This document shows, in pieces, positions 22,776-36,530 of a DNA stretch of 64,000 nucleotides. The DNA is taken from NCBI RefSeq assembly GCF_041296385.1, contig NC_091015.1, forward strand, positions 52,022,345 to 52,086,344, given 5' to 3'. The notes under the pieces are model-generated. The model was not told where the DNA came from. It searched no databases and was given only the letters and a program-made list of their open reading frames with translations. This DNA is from Aphelocoma coerulescens. Taxonomy: Eukaryota; Chordata; Aves; Passeriformes; Corvidae. The translations under genes and the position numbers were made by a program. The stretch's first letter is position 1; each line of letters begins with the position of its first letter.

Positions 22776-25203
22776 GTTGTATTGTTAAGTTAGATGGCCT
22801 TTATCACTGATGACTTCAAAATCCTCAAGCCAAAGAACTTCTTCTCTTGCAAAGTTTGAGCTGAAATCAATAGTGTCCATAGAGCAGCTAATGAAAATAC
22901 AAAACCTCTTCTGAGGTGTTTTCTACCTTTTTCTTATATTTTAAGTAATAAAGCTCAAAATTATTAGTAGTCACGTTGCTCTTACCAGGGCATTTTGTAG
23001 AATTACTATAGGTAGACTCTCTTTCTAACGTAAATTGCTACATGCAGTAAGTTCACTAAAATATGGATTATATGTTTTATTATTTTGCTGTTTAGTTTCT
23101 GGAAGGATTTTATACTCCTGTCACATGCTGTAAAAAAAAATGTTAGAAAGGAGTTCATAACTGTAGTGGTTCATTTAATACTGCCAAGTGGCCCTACAGG
23201 GAAATATGATCCGTATATTATAAATGTCCTAGGAAATAATGTAATTTCATTCTAGCTGAAAAAGACCAAATATCATAACATATAGTTGACATTAAAGAAC
23301 ATGTTGTGGAATGAGGGTGTATTTCTATGAAAAAATGTAAAAAAGAATGTCCAATAACTATGAAGTTTGTATTGAGAGTAAACTATTGTTCTGTCTGATT
23401 GGAATGAGTAAAAGGATATATGAAGAAATAATTTTCAGAAGGACACGGAAGGTTTTTACATTAAGAAAATTGAGTTAGTGATTTAGATTCTGTTAATGCT
23501 CACCAAAAATAATATGTGGTCTTGCAGAAGTTATACTAATACTGCTATGTAGGAAAGATTTTAGGAATTTAAAGAGTGTATTCTTCCTTTTTGCCCTATA
23601 TCATAAAGAAAACCACTTGTTTTAACATTTATTAGGTAGTGTTTCTCTAGCACACAGTTGAAACTCATGGAGCAATGTCCAAGATCCTTAGGTTTTCATT
23701 CTGACTGGCATAATTAAATAATATTATCTGGGAAAAAGACTTCCATGTCACGCATAGTCTGTGAAAAGTCTATGTTAGGTACAGTGTAACTCGTGTGAAA
23801 AACCCCAAAGGATAATTGTGTTTCTCATTAAGACTGAATTATTTAGTCCCATTCTGGTGGTTTCTATTGCAGATGAGTTATTTGAAATGGAAACCTCTTC
23901 CTTTTCCTCAAGTGTCATGCTCAGCTTAGAGGTTAACAGGTGAGAGACTGAAGTTGACTGAATATTTCTGTTCTTGTTCATATGCCTCAGGCCTCCTCAT
24001 GAGAGCAAGGCCAGCAGGAGCTGACCTGCCACTTCTTTCACATTCACTAGATTTTACTTATTTCCTAAAGCACTTTTTGTCTTCATCCAAAAAGGTGTGA
24101 CTTTTATTTAAAACCAATGCATTAAAGAAAAAAAAAGTTTTAAAATACCACCACAAAAGATTATGTAATTTGCTAAAGTTTTGTGTACTCTGGCATCCAG
24201 CACAGTTTTAGACTTTGTTCACCTTGCAAAATCACTACAAGGTGCCAGTGGTCACTGCTGCTGCTTCCTCTGTGTCACGTCCTGGGCAGATAGGGAGTTC
24301 ACTGTCTTTCTTTTTCTTGTAAAGATGTGAGGAAGTTCATTTCAAGCTGCGTCTGTTAGAGCAGTGGTGTGAGGGCAGACACAGACAGGGTATGGCAGAA
24401 CTAGTTTGGCTGTTTCAGATCTTTCCATAAGGATAAACAGCAGTTGTCTGGAGACAAAGTTCATTGGCAAGAGTGAAAGTGATCCAAAAAACTGCTACCA
24501 AATGACCTGGAAGCCTCACAGGGGTTCTGTGAGATTCTGGCCATTACATTCCCTGTATATATGATAATGAACTCAAAAATCCTGCCTTTGTTTATTCTAA
24601 AGAGAAGAGTTATTGGAGTAACTCCTGAAAATTGTTCTGTCAGATATTGGGGATCATATGTTTTATCGATCATGTATTTTATATTCATCATATAGCTAAA
24701 GAGGAAGTTCACCCATCATCAGGGTTGTTTAAATACAGAAAATGCAAGTGGAACTGAGTTCAGAATTCATTCTAACACCTAATTTTCTTACTACTATAAA
24801 AATATAAACTTTGCCTGTCAAATGAGAATGAGAACAGTCTTGTGATTGTCTGTATCCTTTACAAAGTGTGTTAAATTGGGAATATAGAACATATTAAAAG
24901 ACATTGAGCAAAAAATCAGAACACCTAAATAAGGAAATAAATAAGTAAGGTATAAATATAATCCTCACATTCATCTAAATGTTTATTTAGATCCTTCATT
25001 TTTTTCATTCAAGTCTTCCTATTGATCAGTGCAGAATCAGACCACCATAGCATTCATATATATATATGTATGGTCTTTGTTATAAGTGTATAAAATCAAC
25101 CCAGTCGCTTAATTTGCTGCTACTCTTGGATAAAGGCCAAAACTTTGCCAAAATCTTCCAAATTCCACAAAACTAATGAATTTTTTTACTGTTTTCTGAA
25201 CAG

Positions 25204-25276
25204 GAGAGGACAAGTACACACCAGAAGAGCCCAAGGAAAAGTGTAATAGACTCCACTTTCAGAATAAAAGAGCTGT
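25204..25276 (+). pseudogene. Relic tail exon, paralogous to 5605-5698
   Basis: It has an intact acceptor (tttctgaacag) and a perfect GTAAGT donor. It is in-phase 1 and out-phase 2, the same as the intact gene's exon after its C2 VWA domain. The product YTPEEPKEKCNRL lines up with YPSPELQEECENL of that exon, including the single cysteine. It has no stop in the required frame. Because its splice sites survive, it could still be included in a transcript. Confidence 0.6.
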
Positions 25277-28200
25277 GTAAGTCCATTAAATAATTATTCG
25301 GACATCAGGGGTTAATAGTGGATGAGATTTGCTCTCAGAGCACTGTCCTTATTGGGTATTTTCAACAAGCTTTTTGTTTGATTGGTAAAATTCTGCTTGA
25401 TTTGCAAAGAGGAAGAGTGGAACTGGACTATAAAAAATACACTAAAAATTGACATCATACCCTGTTTGAAAAGGTCTAAAATGGTTGTGCATAATTAATG
25501 ACATCCCTTGTGTTATTTCTGTGTTTATTCTGAGCTTTACAGTCCCATGAAACTAGTCATTGTGCTCCTCTGAAGATTTCCAAATGCCATAACATTTTAA
25601 TATTAAAGTGCTCCTTTCTTTTGTTGTTGTTGTTACACGAAGGCATAAATACAATGAGAAAAGAGAAGTCAAAACTGAGGAAATCAGTCACTGCTGGCGT
25701 CCAGTTTTGTGATTCCTCCTGCCAAAGGCATCGGTTGATTCTGAAACTGAATCAAAGTGGAAAGGGCTCACTTTCAATGCAGAGATTCACTGCCCACTAG
25801 GACACACACTGGAAAATGCTGCAAAAGGACTGCAGAGCCAGAGTTCTGATCAGCAAAAAAAAAGATGAAGGCATTATGAAACATGAAGTTTCCAAGCCAT
25901 TGTCTTCACAACTAAGAACAGTGTGAAAGTTCCTAACACTTTCCTGGTTCCCATTACTACTGTATAGAAGGATCTCTGTTATGTAGGCAGGCACATTGTC
26001 TTCTTACAGCTACTTGTTAGGGCAGCTTTAGCACAAACCTGGAGAAGAATTTGAATTCTTGCATTAGAAAGAATAGTGGTAATAATAGGCAAAACAAAAG
26101 ATTTTGAAAGCCTGCTCTTGGAGGAAAATAGCTGGACCAGCTGGTTGAGAGTTCTTGTTTCCATTTTCTTGTGTTTAGAAACACCATCTCTTATTTGCAG
26201 TTACCCCGTTTTGAGTTTTCTCTCGCAGCAGTTCACATTACAATGGATCATGGCTGATAATAGCAGTATTATTGACTTGTAAAAATCGACTTTGGTTTTG
26301 CTCCTGTTTCAAGCTGTTCTTTTCATTACTTTTCTCCTTCTCTATTTGCAAGTGAATGATTCGTGTAAACCTCCATCCATTTTCTGAGTGAATCCTCTCT
26401 AAGGGGAACAAAAAGCCTGATGCTTTTCCACTCACCTGCTGTGAGCTAGCCTTTTAAAGTACAAGGTTGTGTTTTGGTTTGTCTCAGCTCCATGCTGTTT
26501 CCAAGACTTAGGTGAATAAAAACTGAACTGCAGAGCAGGTATCAAAATAGTCAATAGCTGCTTAGAGAAAAGGAGTGGATCTTCTTCAAGAAAAAGTCCT
26601 ACAAATCATTCTTAGCTTTTTCTTGAATTGCATTTCCTGAGAATGAGTTTTGGGGTTTGCAATCAAATGTTAAAACATGCTTTGTAACTTTTATTCTGAA
26701 TTCTTTCTAGCTTTCATGCCTTTCCCATGGTGTGAATTCCAACCACAGATACTACATTATAAGAAGAAAATTGCTAGCACCATAAAGAGATGAAATGGCT
26801 TTTCCTTGCAATTTTCTGCTATTCACTGTCCCTTCAGAATGCATCAGCAATGTTTGCTGAAATCATGATCTGATGATGGCTCTTCTAAAAACTTGCAGAA
26901 GAGAAGTCATTTTTAGCAGTTCTGCTATGAAAGAGGAGACCAGAAGGCAGGGATTTCAGGTCCTTCAGACAGAGAGTTGGAGAGATATATCAAATTAATT
27001 GCAGGTGGAGTACATGGATTCTCCAGTTTCCATATCTTTAGTTTTTCTTTTTTTTTCTCATGCATTCTTAAGAGAAGAAAGGGGATTATGTTTTGCTGTT
27101 AGGGACTTCAGTGCTCCACAGGGATGAGAAATATTTTATTCCCATCTATTTCCATCACAGGCTCCTATAGGAGCACTCTTTAAATCTGCAAGCTCGACCA
27201 AGCATGTGAATTGGGAAGAGATTCCCTCAATGAAATATCCGGTATCTTGAAAAAAAAGAGGATGCAGAAGATGGGGAGAAATAACCAAAGAAATAAGTTT
27301 CTGTCTTCATAAGCCTGTGTTTGTGTTTGTTTTGCTTGTTAGGTGTCTGGGAAGGGGAGAAGGAATGTGCTCTCCTTAAAGGGCACTCAGTAACCCGAAG
27401 ACAGGCAGAAGCCATTCATGATTTTACTCTGAAAGTACACTGCATTCCAGAGAGATGTCTGTTTCTCTTCAATGTTTCCAAGAGTTACAGACCAAGGTCA
27501 CTAGAAAGATACTTTGTTTTGAAATTACAGTACCTGTTCCTCATGCTTCAGACAAATAAAATATCTCCATTACTTTCAGAAACCTGAAAATATACTTGAG
27601 CTCTTATGTTAATATGTAGCCTCTATACTGCACAGGTGAGGCTATTGAGAAGCTGCATCCTACCACAGTCCATCTGGTTCTATACTGGTGTTAATTGGTT
27701 TGCAAGGCGCCATGAAGTTTGTGTTTTACTTTTGGTTTTGTTGTTGTTGTTGTTGTTAATAAACTACATTGCAGGGTTTCCATTTATCCTGATGGCTCTG
27801 CTATAACATGTATATCCTTCCTTATTATAATGTTCTGCACAAAAATCATCCACAGGACAATTTCTTTCAGATGAAAGAGAACTGTGAAATAAAAATTAAA
27901 TTTGTCATATTTGTGAGACAGCATGTGTGTATCCCCTTTGCAATTTACAGCCTCGTCTATGTATCACAATATGGAATTGTCCCTCAGAGGTATAGGAATC
28001 TGGAATAGTGAGGATAAAGTGCAAGGAAGAAAGAATATTCTTTGTCTTCCAAGAAAGCTTGTGAAGAGCTGGGCTGTAATGGAGTTCTGGTACAGAAAAG
28101 CAGAAGAGATTTGTAGGGAGACAACACTGTAGTTTTATTTGAGTTATGTAATTTCAAGTCATCATAAAAATGGAAAACGTGTTGACTGCTCAAATGTTGC

Positions 28201-31200
28201 ACATTTCATGAAGCTTCAGATAATTGTTTTAATAAATTAACAGCAAGAAATGAGCATGTGCCATAACTCTTTATAGCTTATTAATTGTAATACATTCAAC
28301 ACAGAATATCAGCTTCTTTCTATAGATGAGTCAATTCTGATATCATTTAAATTACCAACTACTTCATTTATTAAACTTTTTAATGTGGAATTTTGCTGTA
28401 TCCAAGGTGACATGGAAGAATTGTAGTACAAAACAAAAAAAAATTTAGCAATCAGAATTGCCAGTAAAAATACTTTAGATATGTCATATAATACTGGGTT
28501 TCTTGCTGATCTAAACTTCTCCTAAATATAAGCTACTGAACCTATTTTACAGAAGGAGACTAACAGTAACTTTATAGAATAGATTCATTTTCTTATAATT
28601 TCTGTAAAAGAATAATTGGATCTGGATATTCTTAAAGGACTGGTTACTGTTTCCTTCATTAAGTTATAAGGTGAGTATGGGGGAATAAGGAAACTGCACA
28701 TTCTCCATTCTACAGTTACAAGAAGTCTTTTCTAAAGTATTTGTTATTTGTTCATTCAAATGGAGGGAAAAAAAGTTAATACTCTGATTGGAATAGTTGT
28801 GTCCTTAGCCAGGCTGGGCAAGGAAGGAGGAAAAGGATAGAAAGTGGGGCTCTCCCACTCTGTTCTCTGCCATCACCCCAGCTGTCCTGATTCTGCTTAT
28901 AATGGTATTCTCAGCACCTTTTCCTCTTCTCTCTCCTTGCTCTTTCACAGCACAGTTAAATATTGAAATCCATTCTTAGTTCTACCAGTTCTTGTTCTTT
29001 CAAACCATTCTCTTTTCTCTCCCAGTCAAAATATTTCAAAAAAAAGGATCATTTATAGTAAGAAATTTGCATCTATTTTAACTATTTCACAAAAACCAAA
29101 ACCAAACAAAAAAATCATCAAACTACTTGGAGACATCTTAATTCTGTGACGCAGCTGAAGTTGTTTGATCCCTGTGCCCCTGTCCTTGTGAAGTTGACCA
29201 TTGGTTCTTACTTCACACATCTTAGCATGTCTAGCACAGAATTACTTGGACTTTTTTGGTAATGATTGCACTGTAAGATGTAAGGAAGCTCTAAAATGAA
29301 GTGGATGCATAGAATTATCCATGGCCATGGCTGGGTATATGTGATGTGTCTCTTGGACTGCAGGTTGCATCTGAGCTCACACCCTGCTTTTCCTCTTAAC
29401 AGACCATTAAATTTGTCTCTAACCTCTGTACTGCGGTCATCTCTGTAAAGTCTGCAGGAAATTCACAACTTTGAGACCTCTACCTTTCTGTCACGTTTAG
29501 TTGAAATTGGCCAACACATTCACAGTTCCGCTCTGGCAAGAATAAACAGACAGACACTTGTAACAATATCAACCTCATTTTCATTGGAAAGAAGGCTAGA
29601 AAAGAACTGTAGAAAAGCAGAATTGGTACACTCCACCCTTCCTTCTCAAAATGGTCAGATTTTCATTGTACATGTGGAAAACTTGCTTTTAAAGACTTTC
29701 TTTTTAAAGCTAGCCCAGGTTATGAGATTGTGAAGAATTTTACAGGATGTCATATTTTTAAACTGAAAATGAAACATGGACTGAAGCAAGAAGTAGATTT
29801 CCAGCTAACCTTCTTTGACTAAACTGTCAAATAAAAGCTGGGCCAGAAATTTATTTCGTAATTTATGTCATACATGATTCAACCCGTGGTTCTGGATCCT
29901 GAGTCCTTTGTGCTTGCTGTGAAGGTAAACCACAGGACTACTTATGACTGTATGATTTCCTGTGGCTGATTTGTACTAACTCGCTCTGGCTTTTTGATTA
30001 TTTTTTTTCCCTCTTTTGAGAAAACATTCACAAAATACAATACAGTATAAAATACTCATTTTCTCCAAGCAAAACAGAAAAACTAATAGGTGTTCCAGCG
30101 TGGCCTGTTTTGTATGATACTTTGATATGCATGGAGTTCCAAAGCATGTGTTACTTTTCAGTATGAGGAGTGAACTGGGCTCCTGTGTGATGGAAAAGTG
30201 TCATTGAATGCCAGGGGCTTTTTCTTTCACTCAGTCTTTTTACAGTTTAGGACATAATGGCCTTTTCTTGCCTCAGTCTGAGATTAAAATTTTGGCTTGT
30301 GCTAGTTAATACAAAGCTATACATTTATGCATGTTACATTTTTATTGCAAGATGAGGATTTATGAATTTTAAAAGTCATGTGTTCTGTCTCCCTTGGCAA
30401 TACCCTTTTCATTCTGCCCTGCATAGTTAACTCAGCTGGCATTTAGAAATAGATTCTTTTCAAAATTTGCTTTGCATCCAGGAGAATTTTCTGACTTTAC
30501 ACATTATTTCTGTTTTCACTTTTGCTACCTTTTATTCTTGGTTTTTTTTCATTTTCAGATGCTAAGGCACTCTTGCAATTTTTGTTTGAGAAATCATTCT
30601 TTTAAAACCATGCACAAGTGAGAGATCAAAAAGAAGGATTTAAAAAATGTTGTTTGAAATAGATGCCTTAACTCACGCACCCCAAAACTCCAAGAAGTAG
30701 TAATAAAAATGGGTATGTCCAAACCTGGTTTGTAATATACTCAGGAGATGAATCAGAGAAGAATAAACTGCATTCTGGTGGCTGCTGCTGGCAGATGGTT
30801 ATGGCTTGACTTTCATTTCCAACCTTTTCCTAAACATTCTGCTTTTGACTCAAGCACAGATTCCACTGAGATCGTGTAAACTGTGCCAGAAGTGGACCCT
30901 CTAAACTGCATCTCACAGGCAGATGTGATATTTACATGGAACTGCCAAGGTAGATCTCATATTGAAGAGATTAGTGGGAAGCCCAAGCTCCTATTTTTTG
31001 AATGAAAAACTTTGACATTCTGAAAACAATAGAAGATGATTTTGTCCTTGCCATCACTCCTCCTGAATATGGCAAGTTCTATAATTTACAGTAACTCATG
31101 TTAATTCATCTATTCATTAATTCATTTCAGATTCAGTGGTGATTATTTTAATGAGGTAAATAACAAAGAGGTGTTTTCTTCTTGCAAAGTCACCTTTTCA

Positions 31201-31936
31201 TACAGTGTGTACATGGATGAAGTTGATTTCATTTGCAGATTAGTCCATCTGACCCCATTGCCTTCAAAGATGTAATATTCTCCTTCTGATCATCTGCAAC
31301 ACTAACATCAACCATCCTTGATTTGGGATTTGAGAGCGAGTTCTTTCTGTTACTCAGCTTGCTTGCATAATTTTCAGGTCTTTTTCTCCCCTGTGATTTT
31401 TAGACATACTGTCCTTGCCCTTCCTTTCCACAAATCCTTGAAAGATCACTTTCTTTGGCAGTGCCTTTCTTTTCCGTGTATCTAAGAATTTTAACTTCTT
31501 TCTCCTAATTATGCTAGCAAGGCCTCTTGTGATATAGTCTCTTCCCAAGAGACTATACTTGGTATCTCTTATCAAATCACTTCTATGTAATACCAATGTA
31601 ATGTAATAATATTCTATTTCAGTTTCTTCTAGTCTCTGATTCACTCATTCAAAACCCAGCTTTTACAGATATATGTAGATGATGATTTTATGTGTAATTG
31701 TCTCCTTTGAAGCTGACACTTTGAAGAAATCAATGAGCTATGGAAATAATAAGGTGAGAAAACAGGCTTCATTTCAGTTGTTATCCCTATCCTGCATTCT
31801 AGGAGATGACTGCCAAAGTGGTGTCAGCTGGAAGAGAAGAGTCTCTTGGAGGCTCCAACCAGCACAGCACAAACTCATTACAGTGCAAGATGAAAACCAG
31901 TGATTTTTAACACTTTATTTTTCCCTCTCCTTGCAG
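25277..31936. other. Long AT-rich stretch without a supported gene
   Basis: Only short chance open frames occur. Minor features are a (GTT)n run near 27738-27757 and a TTG/GTT run near 25621-25634. I see no RNA gene and no recognised transposon. Confidence 0.5.
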
Positions 31937-31967
31937 GAGAAGAAAATCTGGACTGTTATTTCCACAG
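31937..31967 (+). other. Exon-like 31-nt segment, possibly further tail of the relic gene
   Basis: It has a strong polypyrimidine acceptor (ttccctctccttgcag) and a GTAAAA donor. Taken in the phase left by 25204-25276 it reads RRKSGLLFPQ without a stop. I have no family evidence beyond the phase fit and its location. Confidence 0.25.
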
Positions 31968-34860
31968 GTAAAAATAGAACTTTTCCTTCTCGTTTCAGAG
32001 CTGCTGCCAGCTTTACTTTACTGGTAGTGCTAATGTTTTCTTCCTCCCAGAATCCATGGCACCTTGGTGCCTTATGGCAGCTGGTCTAATTTTGACAAGA
32101 AGTAAATTACCTGAGCAAAGCCAAGTCTTTGCTTTTTCTGTGGTGAGGATATACTAGCCCATGAGTATTTAAAGTTGGAAGGAAAGGGGATTTGTGATTC
32201 TGGCTGAATTTTTACAATCTCAGCCAGGTAATTCATAACAGTATTGGTAACATCAAACCGCTTCTGTTTTCATGGAAACTGAATTCCATTCAGGAAGTTG
32301 TTTTAATAAAAATACAATTTTCACTCCCATTTTACAGAAACCTGTGTGCACACAAATAAAATTTCATTATTTTTTCACAGGCCACCCCTGTCAGAAAATT
32401 CATTCTGGAGTTATTGCAAAAATCACAACTTTAATTTTCAATATGGCATTTTTGTATATAGCAGTTTTGTGACCAGTTGCCCTTAATGGATTCTTTTTTG
32501 CTCTGAATGTACTTAAGTATTATTTGAACACAGGCAAACCTTGGTGTTCACAACAGCCCAAAAGTATGAGTTTCATCATTTAATTACATGCTTTATGAAA
32601 TAGTACGTTCTTTTGTACTTGTTTATCTCATCTTTTATGTGATACTCTGTAGTTCTTGCATTAAGAGCATGAGCAAACAGTTATTTCCTATTCAGTGTTT
32701 CCTGCCATTGCTTATTTACAGATCTGTTACATCTTTCTTCTGTTTTCCAGATGCTGACTCTGAGTCTAGTTAACTGTTCTTTATATGGAAACCATTCTTT
32801 ACCCACAATAGGCCTCTCTCTCTGTGCCTCCCACAGTTGTATTATATATATTTTCATTATTAAGGGGAAGCGCTACACACATTATTCACAGTAAGAGGGC
32901 ACCATGGATTTGTTTGCTGGTATATTATCCTGTTCTTTCCCTTATAATGTCTAACATTTGCTGTAACTTCTGGATCAATACCGAGTATTTAGTTAATCTT
33001 TTTATAGGACTGTCTGTTATAACTCCAACATTTTTTCCCTGAACAGGACTATGTATGCAGAACTCCTTCAGGACTGCTCATTATGTAGACAAAGTTAAGG
33101 GTGGGATGTGCTTACCATGTACACCATTTTTACCTGCAAATAATTTAATTTTACATGGGATATTCAGCCATTCACTGTAATGAAATCCTTATGTAAAATT
33201 TTTACAGTCAGTTTTCATTCCTACTGCTTCAAGTAACTTACTGTCTTCAGCAACTTTGGGCATATTGCCATTCCTTTCTCTTTTCTAAGTCACTGATAAA
33301 CATATGAATGACTGACAGCTTTACTGGGAAAATGGATCTATTCATGATATCACATATTGTGTCTTAACTAGTATTAAATAGTATTTAATTTACCAACCAT
33401 CTTTAACAATGTTAGTCTGTGGGAATATTTTGTATAAGATGACAACATTAATTATTTTTGGATGGCATTCATTGGGGAACTTGTCAAAAGCCTTCTGAAA
33501 AAGCAAGACAATCAGCCAGATATGTATTGTTCACATGGCTAGCAATTCTTTCAAAGATAAGCTTATGATAAAAGACTTTACCTTACATGTTGGCTCTTCC
33601 TTGGTAGAGCACATTTATTGATGTCGTTACCACTTCTGCTCTTTTATATAATTCATAGTAGTTTGCCTACTGCATACATTAGGCTGGTCTCAAAACTCCC
33701 CAAGATTTTTCTTTGAGATCTGGTGTGAATTCTGACAGTTTCGACTTTTTTAATACTAGAGCAGTTTTAAGCAAGAGGCTCCAAACCATAGTTAGCAGTT
33801 CGGCTGTTTCTTTCCCGATGCCCTTTAAAACATATACTCTTTTGGATGAGAATTATTTGCTCTTGGCAATTTACTCCTGATTGAAACCTCTCCTACCAAC
33901 CTGGCAGATGTTTCAGGCAGAGAGATGCTGTGGCACATCACATACGTGTGCAGAAAAAGGACAGGATTCTAGTATAGGAACCCCCTGAAATCCTCCATGC
34001 TGAGCACAAAGTACCCATCTAATTATCTGCCGTTGCCTTGTTTTGTTTGAAATCTTCTTTTGCATCTTACTCAATTATTGGCCAAACAGAAACTGTCAGA
34101 TTCTCCTTCCCAATATATTTGGAAAGAAGTTTATTATTTGTTTTTAAATTTTTCAGAATGCTTTCCGGAGAATATATTTTGCCTTGCTATATTGTATTTT
34201 ACATATGGTTTCCAAAGCCTATTTTTCTGTGATTTCCATTTTAGTGTGACTTACGACTTTTGAAAGGCTTCCTTTACCTAATACTGGTCTTTAATATGTT
34301 ACTGTGAACGCGTTATCTGAAAATATTATCCTTGTTTAAATGTCACACAGAAGTAGGATGTCATCATCATCATGGCAGTTAAATGGAGTCTTTTGTGGTT
34401 GTGCTTTCCACCTTTGCAGCTTCTGTAATTTCCTTTAGCACAGATGGAATTGCCGTTCTGGTAGGAAAATCTATGCCTTCTTTTGATGGGATTCTGCTGC
34501 TTCAGCCTCCCTTTTGAGTTTTGCCAAGCTCTGCTCCAGGCCTAATCTGAGGATAAAAAGCTTCTATTGACATGAACCCAGAAGAAACGTCACTGCAAAT
34601 ATCATGCCCTTTCACATCCGTTCTCCGCTCCCCTTGCCTTTCCTTTAAATATTTCATCAAAACCTGTCTAACTGTAACTGTCAGCAGTGTGGTATAATTT
34701 TAGTTTAAGACCATCTTTCCCGAAGGAGCTACAAATGATTCCCCCGTACTCACTGAATCTCAGTTCTGCCTCCGTACACCGCTTCCCTGGCCAGACATTG
34801 TCTCTTTTGGGGAGTGTACGTGATTCTGGAAAGCTATTTTGGAAAATAATATTGTGACAG
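31968..34860. other. Non-coding stretch without a supported gene
   Basis: One weak exon-like 3' end follows the ttttccag at 32750 and encodes DADSESS plus TAA (32751-32773). Nothing else is recognisable. Confidence 0.4.
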
Positions 34861-36530
34861 TACTGGGCCTTTACCTCCTTGTTAAAAGCTCAATTTTTGA
34901 CTCCATAACATGTTTCCCATTGTTTTGTCTGTGATACCTGCCCACACAATGATTACCTGCCCCAATGAACTGGGCCTCCTTCAGATTTCCTAAGAGTCCA
35001 TCTGAATACCTTGCTCTGTGTTTGCACAGCAACCAGACAAGCCACCCTCTATTATTCCGTGGCATTACAAACCTGGCTATCACCAGTCAAATGCTATCAG
35101 CAGGGAGCCCCATTCCTCGTTTTATTCCCTGCTTCAATCCTGCTTCATTTGGATTGGTTTGTCTTTTTGCTTTCCAGACCTGTCTGAATTTTCTTGTTTT
35201 GACTTAACTCTGCTCCTAAGGATGGTGACAACACCAGCTTGTTGCCCTTGCAGTTAAACTGCCCTTTATCCACTTGAAGGCCTTACCTGGCTCACTCTAT
35301 GCTCTACCTGGACCATGGGAATTTTCCGGCTCACACATTTACCTATGTGGCAAGACTCCTATACCAAAGATAACCTAACAAGTCTGCCTTCCTTGATAAG
35401 CCATGAACTGCTTCTATTTAGTTAAGCATGGTTAGTTTTGCTGTCACAATGTCCTGTATCTTTGTGCAAAATTCCTAAGACAGTTTTGCACTTCAGGCTT
35501 TGGGATTGGTTTAGCCAGCTACTTGAAATGTGTTTTGAACTGTGGTTGAAGCACCAAGCTCTTGAGCTCTAAGATGCTTTTGATGAAATATTGATGAAAT
35601 CTGCTGAGTTTTATCTGCTACTTCTCTAGCTTTGGGAGGGATAACAGGGACTGAACCAATGTTGCTACTCTGAGAAAGATTAAAGACAGGTCCTGAACTA
35701 CTGGGTAAATCAGCAATTCCACTTAAGCCAGAAGCCTTCCTTGTTACAGGAAACAGTAAGTTAGTAGTTGAAAAATCCATGTTACTAATAGAGTAGTATT
35801 CTATAAGATGTAAGAGTTTTTTAAAATATTATTGAATATAATTTTGTTTTCTTTTTCCCCCTTTGCATCTGTCTACAGTGCAGCAGTGCCCCGCATGCAT
35901 GGTTGCCTTTTCCTAACCCTGATCTAAAAGGTGCTCCTGAGTTTAAATAATCCAGCTCTGATTTTAAAAGTTTGGGACTACAGGCAACACCAGAGAAGAC
36001 CTTACTGTCTTCCTGGACTGTGACCCCGCAACTTTTTTCCATGTGATCAGTCTTGGTGCAGTTTTTTGTGGGTCTGTGGGTCAAAATGGTATTGAACATG
36101 AGAGAAAAATGCCTCCTTTTATTAATCCTTGTGGTCTGTGACCCTTTGCTCTTGGTTTAGGTATGCCAGCATGTCCTGTGCCTCCCACTGATGTTTGCCT
36201 TGGACTTTCACTCAGAAGCTACACCTCAAATATTTAAAATAATGAAAGAAATTATAACTCTAGTAGGCAATGTCACCGAACTCAGATACAACAACCTCCC
36301 CGTAGGAGCCAGTCATTGTTGTCTCCTACACCTTGGCTGTCTACAGCCAGGTCTGCTTCTCAGAGTCCTGCAACAGCAATAAACACCTCAAAGGTCATAA
36401 AAACCCCGAACTACCAGAGATCCTCAAGTGGACATAATATTGGCAATGCAGTGAGGACATTGACAGAAACTTTTTCAAGTGAATGATGCAAGGTCCTAAC
36501 AGAAGAAAGAGCTGTGTATTTCAGCCAGAT
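34860..36530. other. Protein-like stretch of unknown origin (possible retroposed or decayed gene)
   Basis: Unlike its flanks, this interval is less AT-rich and has long open frames on both strands. Minus 35511-35780 (89 codons) is Ser/Pro/Val-rich (for example SSSGPVFNLSQSSNIGSVP). Minus 35821-36099 (92 codons) contains CGVTVQEDSKVF. On plus, a stop-free stretch at about 36238-36483 encodes a basic Ser/Pro/Thr-rich segment (RRSQSLLSPTPWLS, NTSKVIKTPNYQRSSS). I recognise no domain and cannot decide the strand. A decayed processed copy of a mRNA, or an unlisted repeat, are both possible. Confidence 0.25.

Larger units (their letters stand above)
15607..25276 (+). pseudogene. Decayed second collagen VI chain gene (COL6A6/COL6A5 position)
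   Basis: Exon-like remnants follow the order of a collagen VI gene's 3' half: late triple-helix exons (15607-15649, 15736-15789, 17399-17443, 18227-18307), a post-helix cysteine exon (19556-19590), the C1 VWA exon (about 21950-22405), a weak C2 VWA trace (about 22655-22775) and a tail exon (25204-25276). Decay is explicit: glycines of the Gly-X-Y register changed to Ala, Asp, Ser or Arg, an in-frame TGA, lost splice donors, and at least two frameshifts inside the VWA exon. The N-terminal VWA exons and most helix exons are absent. Convergent placement next to PIK3R4 matches COL6A6 in other vertebrates, so a dead COL6A6 is most likely. A dead COL6A5 cannot be excluded. Confidence 0.75.
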
